A stretch of 64,000 nt of DNA from Maribacter spongiicola (GTDB taxonomy: Bacteria > Bacteroidota > Bacteroidia > Flavobacteriales > Flavobacteriaceae), in assembly GCF_004364165.1 (NCBI RefSeq), contig NZ_SOAY01000010.1, positions 1,143,098 through 1,207,097 on the forward strand, read 5' to 3'. The notes beneath the pieces were generated by a model, which did not search any database, was not told the DNA's origin, and saw nothing but the letters and a program-made list of their open reading frames with translations. Position 1 is the first letter of the stretch, and each line of letters begins with the position of its first letter. Made by a program: the position numbers and the translations under genes. Of this stretch, positions 56,359 to 64,000 are shown one piece after another.

Positions 56359-57894
56359 ATGAATAATTTTCTTTTTGTTTCCGCAGAGAACGATGCCATT
56401 CCTGATTGTAAAGCAGGTGGAATGGGTGATGTTGTAAGAGATGTGCCCAGAGAGATATCGAAACGAGGAGATAAAGCTCACGTGGTGGTACCCGCCTATT
56501 CAAGATTACATAAAAATGGAATTTTTAAGACTAAACTTGAATTTAGTCTTAGAGGTATGCCTTATACAGCAGAATTGTATGAAGTTGTACCAAAAAGGAT
56601 AGATAAGAATATTACACATTATGTAATTCACCATGCTGAAATAGTAGAAGGTGGTATTGCCCATATTTATCATGATGACCCTACCGAGCCATTTTTTAAC
56701 GATTTTATAAAGTTTATAATATTCTGCACTGCTACGGCAGAGGCTATTAAGGTTGGTGCTTTTGGTGATTTAGACATAGTGCATATGCATGACTGGCATT
56801 CTGCTGCACTTTTGTTTATAAAAACATATCATCCTAATTATCAAGATTTAAAGAAAATGCGATATGTATACACGATTCATAATCTGGCTATACAAGGTAT
56901 TCGCCCTTTTTATAATAATTACGCATCTGTAAGTCATTGGTTTCCAGAAGTTCAATTGGACCATAAAGCTTTGATGGATCCTCGCTATCAAGATTGCATT
57001 AATTTAATGGCGGTGGGTATTCGTTTCGCCGATGCTGTTCATACGGTTTCGCCATCTTATAAAGAAGATGTGCTGTTGCCAAGTAGAAGACCGGAGTTTA
57101 TAGGAGGCGAAAGTTTGGAGAATGATTTAATTAAAGCGAATAATGAGGGACGCCTTTTCGGAATATTAAATGCCAGTAATTACGATAATATTAGAGTTGC
57201 AGAAAAAGGTTTGTTATATAGAAATACGGTAAAAGCTATTTTTAGATGGCTTCAAGAAAATTCAAAGAAGTATAAAGCAGATTTTCTTGCCCATACTGGT
57301 GAGAAAATTATGCAATATGTTGGTAACAAACCAAAATTTATTGTGTCGAGTGTCGCAAGACTCACTGAACAGAAATTTTACTTCCTAAAGCGTTCTCCTG
57401 AAGCTTTTGAGAAAATTTTAGCCAGGTTAGATGAAATAGAAGGTATTTTTATCTTATTAGGTACAGGTGATCCCGATTATGAAGATTTCTTTCGTCATAT
57501 GAGCTATCACCACAAGAATTTTGTTTTTACAAATGGACAGTCTGAAGATTTAATCGATTCTATGTATTTAGAAACAGATTTATATTTTATGCCGAGTTTG
57601 TTCGAACCATGCGGTATTAGTCAAATGCTAGCCATGAGAAACGGGAACCCTTGTTTAGTGCATCATACAGGCGGATTAAAAGATACTGTTGAGCATTTAC
57701 AAACCGGTTTTGCTTTTAGTGGTAATTCATATGATGAACAAATTAGTAATATGGTAAAAAGTTTCGATGAGGCTTTGACCATTTGGGAACATGATAAAGA
57801 AAGCTGGAAAAAAATAAAAGCCAATGCAAAAAAGGCTCGTTTTACCTGGGAAAAATCTTTAGATGAATATTACACTTCACTTTATCTGTTGTAA
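56359..57894 (+). CDS. glgA: Glycogen/starch synthase (GT5 family)
   Basis: A 511-residue GT-B glycosyltransferase (E. coli GlgA 477) that extends alpha-1,4-glucan from ADP- or UDP-glucose. The KxGG loop reads KAGGMGDVV (18-26) instead of the usual KTGGLADV. VHMHDWHSA near 140 and YTIHNLAIQG near 167 are typical, as is the SLFEPCGISQMLAMRNG block carrying the donor-binding Glu near 414. An insertion of about 25 residues after 270 makes it longer than E. coli GlgA. glgBC are not in this window, so the gene stands alone between eno and gltA. Confidence 0.88.
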   Translation: MNNFLFVSAENDAIPDCKAGGMGDVVRDVPREISKRGDKAHVVVPAYSRLHKNGIFKTKLEFSLRGMPYTAELYEVVPKRIDKNITHYVIHHAEIVEGGIAHIYHDDPTEPFFNDFIKFIIFCTATAEAIKVGAFGDLDIVHMHDWHSAALLFIKTYHPNYQDLKKMRYVYTIHNLAIQGIRPFYNNYASVSHWFPEVQLDHKALMDPRYQDCINLMAVGIRFADAVHTVSPSYKEDVLLPSRRPEFIGGESLENDLIKANNEGRLFGILNASNYDNIRVAEKGLLYRNTVKAIFRWLQENSKKYKADFLAHTGEKIMQYVGNKPKFIVSSVARLTEQKFYFLKRSPEAFEKILARLDEIEGIFILLGTGDPDYEDFFRHMSYHHKNFVFTNGQSEDLIDSMYLETDLYFMPSLFEPCGISQMLAMRNGNPCLVHHTGGLKDTVEHLQTGFAFSGNSYDEQISNMVKSFDEALTIWEHDKESWKKIKANAKKARFTWEKSLDEYYTSLYLL

Positions 57895-57948
57895 TGAAAG
57901 CTATTCATAGAACTTATTGTTAATTTTACCCAAAACAGATTTTTGAAA

Positions 57949-57979
57949 TTGGTAAACCACTCTTGTTTTGTTAACTTTA
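57949..57979 (+). promoter_or_regulatory. Probable gltA promoter
   Basis: TTG at 57949-57951, 20 bases, then TAACTTTA at 57972-57979, fitting TTG-N19/20-TAnnTTTG except for the last base. About 29 bases before the gltA ATG. Confidence 0.55.
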
Positions 57980-58008
57980 CGAGAGTATTTAAAATGTAAA
58001 AATTAAAA

Positions 58009-59295
58009 ATGTCAGACAAAGCTATTTTAGAATATAATGGTCAAAAATATGAGTTTCCTGTTGTTAAGGGAACCGAAAACGAACTTGCAATTGATATCGC
58101 TACTTTGCGTTCGGTTACCAATGGAATTATAACTATTGATCCAGGGTATAAAAATACAGGTTCATGTGAAAGCGCCATTACTTTTTTAGATGGTGAGAAA
58201 GGAATTTTGCGTTATAGAGGATATTCAATTGAAGAATTAGCTGAGAAAGCAGATTTCTTAGAAGTTGCATATGCATTGATTTTTGGTGAATTGCCAAACG
58301 CAAAAGAACTAGCGAAATTTCACAAAGACATTAAGGATGAATCTCATGTAGATGAAGAGATGAAAAAGATTTTGGACGGTTTTCCAAAGTCTGCACACCC
58401 AATGGGAGTTTTGTCTTCTTTAACAAGTGCTTTAATAGCTTTTAACCCGTCGACAGTAGATGTAAGTTCTGACGATGCTATGTATCACTCAATTGTGCGT
58501 ATTCTGGCTAAGTTTCCTGTTCTTGTAGCTTGGACGTTGCGTAAAAAGAAAGGTCTTCCATTAGATTATGGTGACGATAGTTTAGGGTATGTGGAGAACA
58601 TTCATAAAATGATGTTTAAACGTCCTAATCAAGAGTATAAATCGAACAAATTAATTATTGAAGCTTTAGATAAATTATTGATTTTACATGCAGATCATGA
58701 GCAAAATTGTTCTACAAGTACCGTACGTATCGTAGGTTCTTCGCATGCTGGTTTATTTGCATCTTTATCAGCAGGTATCTCTGCACTATGGGGTCCATTA
58801 CATGGTGGTGCTAACCAAGCTGTTTTAGAAATGCTTGAAGCAATCGAAGCAGATGGTGGCGATACTAAAAAATATATGGCGAAGGCTAAAGATAAATCTG
58901 ATCCTTTTAGATTAATGGGCTTTGGTCATAGAGTGTATAAAAACTTCGACCCACGTGCTAAAATTATTAAAAAAGCTGCCGATGAAGTATTGTCAGATTT
59001 AGGTATCGATGATCCTATTCTTGCTATTGCAAAAGGTTTGGAGAAAGAAGCACTTGAGGATCAATATTTTGTTGATAGAAAATTATATCCAAACGTAGAT
59101 TTCTATTCTGGTATTATCTATAGAGCTTTAGGTATACCAACAGAAATGTTTACGGTAATGTTTGCTTTAGGTAGATTGCCAGGTTGGATCGCACAATGGA
59201 GAGAAATGAGATTGAACGGCGAGCCTATTGGTAGACCAAGACAAGTTTATGTAGGTGAAAATTTAAGACCTTTTGTCGAACTCGACAAGAGGTAG
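58009..59295 (+). CDS. gltA: Citrate synthase
   Basis: A 428-residue type II (hexameric) citrate synthase (E. coli 427) joining oxaloacetate and acetyl-CoA. Catalytic His residues appear in LHADHEQNCSTST (near 226-229) and in MGFGHRVYKNFDPRA (near 304), with the Asp in YSGIIYRALG neighbourhood (NVDFYSG). The N-terminal domain with YKNTGSCESAITFLDGEKGI is typical. It has its own promoter and a terminator 24 bases past its stop. Confidence 0.97.
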   Translation: MSDKAILEYNGQKYEFPVVKGTENELAIDIATLRSVTNGIITIDPGYKNTGSCESAITFLDGEKGILRYRGYSIEELAEKADFLEVAYALIFGELPNAKELAKFHKDIKDESHVDEEMKKILDGFPKSAHPMGVLSSLTSALIAFNPSTVDVSSDDAMYHSIVRILAKFPVLVAWTLRKKKGLPLDYGDDSLGYVENIHKMMFKRPNQEYKSNKLIIEALDKLLILHADHEQNCSTSTVRIVGSSHAGLFASLSAGISALWGPLHGGANQAVLEMLEAIEADGGDTKKYMAKAKDKSDPFRLMGFGHRVYKNFDPRAKIIKKAADEVLSDLGIDDPILAIAKGLEKEALEDQYFVDRKLYPNVDFYSGIIYRALGIPTEMFTVMFALGRLPGWIAQWREMRLNGEPIGRPRQVYVGENLRPFVELDKR

Positions 59296-59318
59296 ATTGC
59301 TACCGTTATCAAAAAAAC

Positions 59319-59353
59319 AAAAAGCTCTTTTAATTTTAAAGGGGCTTTTTTTT
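59319..59353 (+). terminator. Intrinsic terminator after gltA
   Basis: AAAAGCTCTTTT (59320-59331) pairs with AAAGGGGCTTTT (59338-59349) over 12 positions with two G-T pairs, followed by a run of T. It closes the gltA transcript. Confidence 0.85.
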
Positions 59354-59388
59354 GTGCCATTTTTTAATTCATTTTAAAATATAAATTT

Positions 59389-60303
59389 ATGTTACAGTTA
59401 AATATTAACGATGAAGTTTCAAGGTTAAAATCTGTCGTATTAGGAATTGCTAAAAGCTCTGGACCAACACCTACCGTTGAAGAGGCTTATGATCCAAAAT
59501 CAATAGAACATATTAAAGCGGGTACGTATCCGGTTGAAGCAGATATGGTCGCTGAGATGGAGGGTTTTAGAAAAGTATTCGAGAAATATGATGTTAAGGT
59601 TTTTAGACCTGAGGTTCTTGAAGACTGTAACCAAATATTTACTAGAGATATTGCTTTTGTTATTGAAAACAAGCTTATCAAAGCAAATATACTACCTGAT
59701 CGCGAACAAGAGGTTGAAGCGATTTTGCATGTTTTGGATAAAATCGATGATGAAAATATTTTAACACCGCCAGATGACGTTCATGTTGAAGGTGGTGATG
59801 TAATGCCTTGGAACGATTATATTTTTGTAGGCACCTATACAGCTGCTGACTATTCCTCTTATATAACTGCTCGAACTAATAAAGCTGCCGTAGCGTATTT
59901 GACAAAACAATTTCCAAACAAAACAGTGAAGTCCTTCGAATTAAGAAAGTCTAATACTGTTGCGCAAGAAAATGCATTGCATTTAGATTGCTGTTTTCAA
60001 CCTTTAGGAAAAGGGAAGGCAATATTACATAAAAACGGATTTCTGGTAGAAGAGGAGTACCAATGGTTGGTAGATTTCTTTGGAAAAGAAAATATCTTCG
60101 AAATAGATGCCAATGAAATGTACCATATGTATAGTAACGTATTTTCTATTTCACCGGATGTTGTAGTGTCCGAACGTAATTTCACGCGTCTTAATAATTG
60201 GTTACGTGAACAAGGTTTTACGGTAGAAGAAATTGCCTATGCCGAAATTTCAAAGCAAGAAGGGCTGTTGCGTTGTAGTACCTTGCCTTTAATTAGAGCT
60301 TAA
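59389..60303 (+). CDS. Arginine-deiminase-fold hydrolase, DDAH-like
   Basis: A 304-residue guanidine-modifying enzyme of the amidinotransferase superfamily, like dimethylarginine dimethylaminohydrolase. Visible are FTRDIAFV near 83 (substrate Arg/Asp site), VEGGD near 130, the catalytic His in ALHLDCCFQPLG near 199, and the nucleophile Cys296 in LLRCSTLPL. It hydrolyses a guanidino or related group to a urea or citrulline-type product. It is followed after 42 bases by ctlX, another member of the fold, so the two probably act in arginine or citrulline turnover. Confidence 0.82.
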   Translation: MLQLNINDEVSRLKSVVLGIAKSSGPTPTVEEAYDPKSIEHIKAGTYPVEADMVAEMEGFRKVFEKYDVKVFRPEVLEDCNQIFTRDIAFVIENKLIKANILPDREQEVEAILHVLDKIDDENILTPPDDVHVEGGDVMPWNDYIFVGTYTAADYSSYITARTNKAAVAYLTKQFPNKTVKSFELRKSNTVAQENALHLDCCFQPLGKGKAILHKNGFLVEEEYQWLVDFFGKENIFEIDANEMYHMYSNVFSISPDVVVSERNFTRLNNWLREQGFTVEEIAYAEISKQEGLLRCSTLPLIRA

Positions 60304-60345
60304 TTTTAAAGATTTATAAAAAAGAAAAATTTAATTAGTACCCCT

Positions 60346-61275
60346 ATGCAAATAACAAATACCATACTCATGATTCGCCCGGTGTCGTTTAGAATGAACG
60401 AGCAGACCGCTGTCAATAACTATTTTATGGAAGATATTGATATGAAGAATCAAGAGATAAATCAGAAAGCTCAAGAAGAGTTTGATGCCTTTGTATCCGC
60501 TTTAAAGGATAAAGGAGTTAATGTTATCGTTGTTCAAGACACTAATGAACCAGACACTCCGGATAGTGTTTTTCCTAATAACTGGATTTCATTTCATTCA
60601 AACGGAACAGTCGGTGTTTATCCAATGTTTGCTGAGAACAGAAGAAATGAACGTAGAGAGGATATTTTTGAAATCTTAGAACAAAGCGGTTTTAAGATCA
60701 ATGATGTTATAGATTATACTTCTGCTGAAGAAGAAGAATTATTTCTTGAAGGTACAGGTAGCATATTAATAGATAGAGTAAATAAAAAGGCATATTGTGC
60801 ATTATCTGAACGTGCAGATGAAGATTTGTTCATTGAGTTTTGCGAAGATTTTGATTTTTTTCCAGTGATTTTTACAGCTAATCAGTCTGTTGACGGTAAG
60901 CGATTACCTATTTATCATACAAACGTGATGATGGCTTTGGCAGAAAATTTCGTTGTCATTTGTACAGATTCTATTGATGATAAGAAGGAAAGAAAAAATG
61001 TGTTGGACCACCTTAAAAAAGATGGTAAGGAAGTGATTGTTATAACCGAACAACAAATGCATCATTTTGCTGGTAATATGCTTCAGGTTTTAGGTAGTGA
61101 AGACAAAAGGTATATGGTTATGAGTTCTGCAGCTTATGATAGTTTGCGACCAGAACAGATAGCGCAGATTGAAAATCATTGTGCAATTCTACATAGCTCA
61201 TTACATACTATTGAAACTTGTGGTGGCGGTAGTGCTCGTTGTATGATGGCAGAGGTTTTTCTTCCAAAGAAATAA
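60346..61275 (+). CDS. ctlX: Citrulline utilization hydrolase CtlX-like
   Basis: A 309-residue arginine-deiminase-related hydrolase. The ILMIRPVSFRMNEQTAVNNY start and PDSVFPNNWISFHSNGTVGVYPM block near 72-94 are diagnostic of CtlX, linked to citrulline use in Bacteroidota and other groups. Catalytic residues: Glu/Asp in FLEGTGSILID near 131, His near 187 (PIYHTNVMMAL), and Cys299 in GGGSARCMMAEV. It is in tandem with a DDAH-like enzyme. The true substrate of the family is only partly established. Confidence 0.86.
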   Translation: MQITNTILMIRPVSFRMNEQTAVNNYFMEDIDMKNQEINQKAQEEFDAFVSALKDKGVNVIVVQDTNEPDTPDSVFPNNWISFHSNGTVGVYPMFAENRRNERREDIFEILEQSGFKINDVIDYTSAEEEELFLEGTGSILIDRVNKKAYCALSERADEDLFIEFCEDFDFFPVIFTANQSVDGKRLPIYHTNVMMALAENFVVICTDSIDDKKERKNVLDHLKKDGKEVIVITEQQMHHFAGNMLQVLGSEDKRYMVMSSAAYDSLRPEQIAQIENHCAILHSSLHTIETCGGGSARCMMAEVFLPKK

Positions 61276-61365
61276 TTTCTTTGGCTTGCCTAGTTGATTA
61301 TTTGTTTAAATGGATTAATAAAAGTCAAAGCCTTTTGTTATCTTCATAGAAACCAGGTTTTGATT

Positions 61366-61977
61366 ATGAAGCTGAAACCATTTTATATTTTTGTATCACT
61401 TTTTGTTGTTGGAGCTATACTTGTATTTGCAAGTTCTCCTAAAATATCTGGTTATTCATCTTTAGAAAATGAAGTAATAAGAGAGGCAAAATCTGATGAT
61501 TCATATAACAAGGTGATGGATGTACTAACGCATCAACGTTGTATGAATTGTCATCCTAGTGATCATATACCAAAACAGGGCGATACTAGTCATCCGCATT
61601 ATTTTGGTATGGCTAGAGGTGAAGATGATCATGGTTTTAAAGCAACGAGCTGTAATACATGTCATCAATCTGAAAATAATTTAAATTCGGGTGTTCCGGG
61701 TGCTCCTCATTGGGCATTGGCACCAGCTTCAATGGCTTGGGAAGGACTCACTCGCGCACAAATAGCAGAACGTTTACTTGATAAAAGCATGAATGGCAAT
61801 CGAAGTCATCAAGAACTTATTGAGCATATGACCGAAGATGATTTGGTGCTTTGGGCTTGGGAACCAGGTGTAGATGCAGATGGTGAGCCAAGAACGATAC
61901 CGCCAGTTTCAAAAGAAGAATTTAAGAAAGCTGTTGAAATCTGGTTTGCTAACGGAGCAATAATACCTTCTAAATAA
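61366..61977 (+). CDS. Di-heme c-type cytochrome
   Basis: A 203-residue exported cytochrome. The ATG at 61366 gives a signal or anchor (residues 4-22, FYIFVSLFVVGAILVFA). Two heme-binding motifs CMNCH (59-63) and CNTCH (96-100) are present. It begins an operon with an iron-sulfur subunit and a molybdopterin subunit and so is the likely electron acceptor of that periplasmic dehydrogenase. The family is like cytochromes of isoquinoline 1-oxidoreductase clusters. Confidence 0.83.
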   Translation: MKLKPFYIFVSLFVVGAILVFASSPKISGYSSLENEVIREAKSDDSYNKVMDVLTHQRCMNCHPSDHIPKQGDTSHPHYFGMARGEDDHGFKATSCNTCHQSENNLNSGVPGAPHWALAPASMAWEGLTRAQIAERLLDKSMNGNRSHQELIEHMTEDDLVLWAWEPGVDADGEPRTIPPVSKEEFKKAVEIWFANGAIIPSK

Positions 61978-61986
61978 TAAAATTTT

Positions 61987-62478
61987 ATGGAAATTTCCTT
62001 GACTGTAAATGGTGTTCTAAAAACCGTAGATATAGCAGATGAGAATACACCTTTGCTTTGGGTCCTTAGAGATACTTTAGATTTAAAAGGTACAAAGTTC
62101 GGATGCGGAAAAGCTGCCTGTGGAGCATGTACTTTGCATGTAGATGGTGAAGCGGTCAGGTCATGTTCTTATCCCGTAAAATTTGCGGAAGGAAAAAAAG
62201 TAACTACAATAGAAGGGTTAGGAGATAGAGAAAATCCGCATCCTGTTCAACAAGCTTGGATAGAGGAAATTGTACCACAATGTGGCTATTGTCAACCAGG
62301 TTTTATGATGGCAACGGCTGCGTTGTTAAACAAAGTGCCCAAACCAACAGATGAAGATATTGATAAGAATATTATAAATATATGTCGTTGCGGTACCTAT
62401 TACCGAATGCGAAAAGCCATACATAAGGCGGCTGATTTGCAAGCTGAGAAATTAACTAATGATTCTAAAGAGGCATAA
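61987..62478 (+). CDS. (2Fe-2S)-binding subunit of a xanthine-dehydrogenase-family oxidoreductase
   Basis: A 163-residue iron-sulfur subunit. The N-terminal plant-type ferredoxin cluster uses Cys40, Cys45, Cys48 and Cys60 ([11 protein letters not shown]). The second cluster in the helical domain uses Cys99, Cys102, Cys133 and Cys135 ([16 protein letters not shown]). It passes electrons from molybdopterin to the cytochrome. It resembles IorA of isoquinoline 1-oxidoreductase. Nine bases after the cytochrome stop. Confidence 0.92.
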   Translation: MEISLTVNGVLKTVDIADENTPLLWVLRDTLDLKGTKFGCGKAACGACTLHVDGEAVRSCSYPVKFAEGKKVTTIEGLGDRENPHPVQQAWIEEIVPQCGYCQPGFMMATAALLNKVPKPTDEDIDKNIINICRCGTYYRMRKAIHKAADLQAEKLTNDSKEA

Positions 62479-62481
62479 TCG

Positions 62482-64000
62482 ATGGCTAGTAAACGAAGTG
62501 ATTCAAAGAAGGTGTCTAGAAGGAAATTCTTAGTCAAGGGCGGATTAGGAACCATAGGTGTTGTCGCCATTGGAGCCTACTTATTTAGAAGCCCGATAAG
62601 ACGTCAAATTTTAGGCGTGGTTAATTCACTTGAAGCTCCTTATCTAGATAATATTGACCAACCGATGGTTTGGTTCGAGGTAACTTCTGATAATAACATC
62701 CTATTACATTCTCCCAAAATGGAAATGGGGCAGGGTACATTTACTGGTATTGCCCAAATGGCTGCCGAAGAATTGTCTGTATCTATGGATCAGATTCAAG
62801 TAGTGCATGCAGCTTCATCAACTGGTAATGTAGATAGTTTTGCCACTGGTGGTAGTACTTCTATCTCTGGACTATGGAAACCGCTTAGAGAACTTTCTGC
62901 CATGCTTCGGGTAATGCTTTTAAAAGAAGCTGCTCTTAAAATGAATGTAGGCGTTGATCAACTTTCTGTTGAAGACGGAATCATATCGGGTAATGGAAAA
63001 ACATTGACTTACGCTCAGGCTGCTGAGGGAGTCGAGAATTGGGAAGTGCCAGATGTTCCTGTATTAAAAGATGCTAAAGATTATAAATACATAGGTCAAC
63101 CTGTAGCTAGGGTTGATTTGGATGCGAAGGTATACGGAGATCCAATATTCGGGATGGATGCTGAAATGCCTGATATGCTTTATGGTGCCGTGGTAAGACC
63201 TTCAAAAATTGGGTCAATATTTGTCAGTGCAGATACTTCTGCGGCAGAAAATATGCCCGGAGTAATTAAAATTATCGTTGAGGATGATTTTGTGGGTGTA
63301 GTGGCAAATTCTATGATTGAAGCTGAGCGTGCTAAAGATGCTATCAATGTTACTTGGGATAGTTATGACAATTTAAATACCGAGGAAATCGTAAAAATGA
63401 TGACTGTCGGCAACGGAAAGTCTTCGGTGATACAGAAGAACGGAGACTCTTTTGGTAATCAAGATGAAGTAGTCACTTTAGAATTTAGAAGTCCAATTGG
63501 GGCACATGCTCAAATTGAACCAAATGGTGTTGTTGCATTTGTAGATGGTGATACTGCGACCATAAAGATATCGACTCAGGTTGTGGGTCTTACTAGAAAA
63601 GAGGTGGCAAAGCGTTTAGATTTAGATGTAGAAAAAGTCAATGTAATACCTACCTATTTAGGTGGTGGTTTTGGTAGAAGATTGCATACACCACATGCTG
63701 TGCAGGCTGCAATAATGTCAAAAGCCGTAGGTAAACCTGTTAAATATTTTTTTAGTAGAAAAGAAGAATTTCAACATGATATGTTTCGACCACCAACACA
63801 TCATGTTGTTAAAGGAAAATTAAATGATCAGGGTTATTTAGACGGTCTTGAACATCAGTTCGTGAGTGGCGATGTTGCCACCGATTCTGCTCTAATACCT
63901 AATGCACTTACCAACTTTTTGGGTGCAGATGTTGGCGCTATTCGCGGCGGATTCATTCAATACACCGCTATACCTAATTTTAAAGCGGAGTGTTGGCACG
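62482..64000 (+). CDS. Molybdopterin-binding oxidoreductase subunit (partial, runs off window)
   Basis: At least 506 codons, open to the right edge. Start ATG 62482, three bases after the iron-sulfur subunit. A twin-arginine-like leader SRRKFLVKGG (12-21) with a hydrophobic stretch suggests Tat export with the cofactor bound. Family blocks visible include KMEMGQGTFTGIAQMAAEEL near 75, TGGSTSISGLWKPLRELSAM, the GAVVRPS region, and YLGGGFGRR near 393-401. This is the IorB-like large subunit of an aldehyde or isoquinoline-type oxidoreductase; substrate not predictable. The C-terminal part is outside the window. Confidence 0.9.
   Translation, partial: MASKRSDSKKVSRRKFLVKGGLGTIGVVAIGAYLFRSPIRRQILGVVNSLEAPYLDNIDQPMVWFEVTSDNNILLHSPKMEMGQGTFTGIAQMAAEELSVSMDQIQVVHAASSTGNVDSFATGGSTSISGLWKPLRELSAMLRVMLLKEAALKMNVGVDQLSVEDGIISGNGKTLTYAQAAEGVENWEVPDVPVLKDAKDYKYIGQPVARVDLDAKVYGDPIFGMDAEMPDMLYGAVVRPSKIGSIFVSADTSAAENMPGVIKIIVEDDFVGVVANSMIEAERAKDAINVTWDSYDNLNTEEIVKMMTVGNGKSSVIQKNGDSFGNQDEVVTLEFRSPIGAHAQIEPNGVVAFVDGDTATIKISTQVVGLTRKEVAKRLDLDVEKVNVIPTYLGGGFGRRLHTPHAVQAAIMSKAVGKPVKYFFSRKEEFQHDMFRPPTHHVVKGKLNDQGYLDGLEHQFVSGDVATDSALIPNALTNFLGADVGAIRGGFIQYTAIPNFKAECWH

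Overview
The window comes from the chromosome of a low-GC Bacteroidota bacterium, almost certainly a marine or environmental Flavobacteriaceae. The signs are SusC/SusD proteins, DUF4386 and DUF5723 proteins, lipoproteins with short Flavobacteria-type signal peptides, promoters of the TTG-N19/20-TAnnTTTG type, few Shine-Dalgarno sites, zinc-free S14 and L36, and the gene run rplQ-carA-eno-(glgA)-gltA. The genus cannot be fixed from the sequence alone. No rRNA, tRNA or CRISPR array was seen.

Positions 1 to about 13.4 kb are a loosely packed accessory region on the plus strand. It holds small beta-barrel, lipoprotein and membrane proteins, two related secreted esterases, two further alpha/beta hydrolases, an amidohydrolase, an LRR lipoprotein, a DUF4386 membrane protein, an auxiliary-type TrpRS and a membrane-bound class III nucleotide cyclase. 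Between them lie decayed gene pieces (an alcohol dehydrogenase start, a TPR tail) and two hairpin-rich spacers that look like gene-cassette boundaries.

Positions 13.4 to 19.15 kb are a mobile region. Three consecutive minus-strand tyrosine recombinases form a recombinase-in-trio (RIT) element. The third gene carries a one-base frameshift at a run of six G. Divergent from the trio, across a stretch of tandem 31-bp and 15-bp repeats, is an XRE regulator. A second XRE gene and a zinc-ribbon-like orphan protein diverge around a perfect 24-bp palindrome. The right side ends against the last 53 codons of radC, cut just before its HNHPSG motif and next to an 18-bp inverted repeat. This looks like an insertion junction.

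Positions 19.3 to 27.2 kb are conserved housekeeping genes: a deacetylase-like protein, a YjjG-type nucleotidase, a lipoprotein plus DUF5723 protein, RarA, a rhomboid protease and RlmB. Positions 27.2 to 36.2 kb (minus strand) hold a SusC/SusD uptake pair with an accessory lipoprotein, followed by a PQQ-type sugar dehydrogenase lipoprotein and an arylsulfotransferase-family lipoprotein, each set closed by a strong terminator.

Positions 36.5 to 53.7 kb carry the fused str-S10-spc-alpha ribosomal supercluster (rpsL to rplQ, with fusA, secY, infA and rpoA) from one strong promoter. A structured spacer with mutually exclusive hairpins and a terminator sits between rpsJ and rplC, and smaller structured spacers precede rpsH, rpsD and rplQ. 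From 53.7 kb follow carA, eno, glgA, gltA, two arginine-deiminase-fold hydrolases (DDAH-like and CtlX), and a di-heme cytochrome c / 2Fe-2S / molybdopterin oxidoreductase operon that runs off the right edge.
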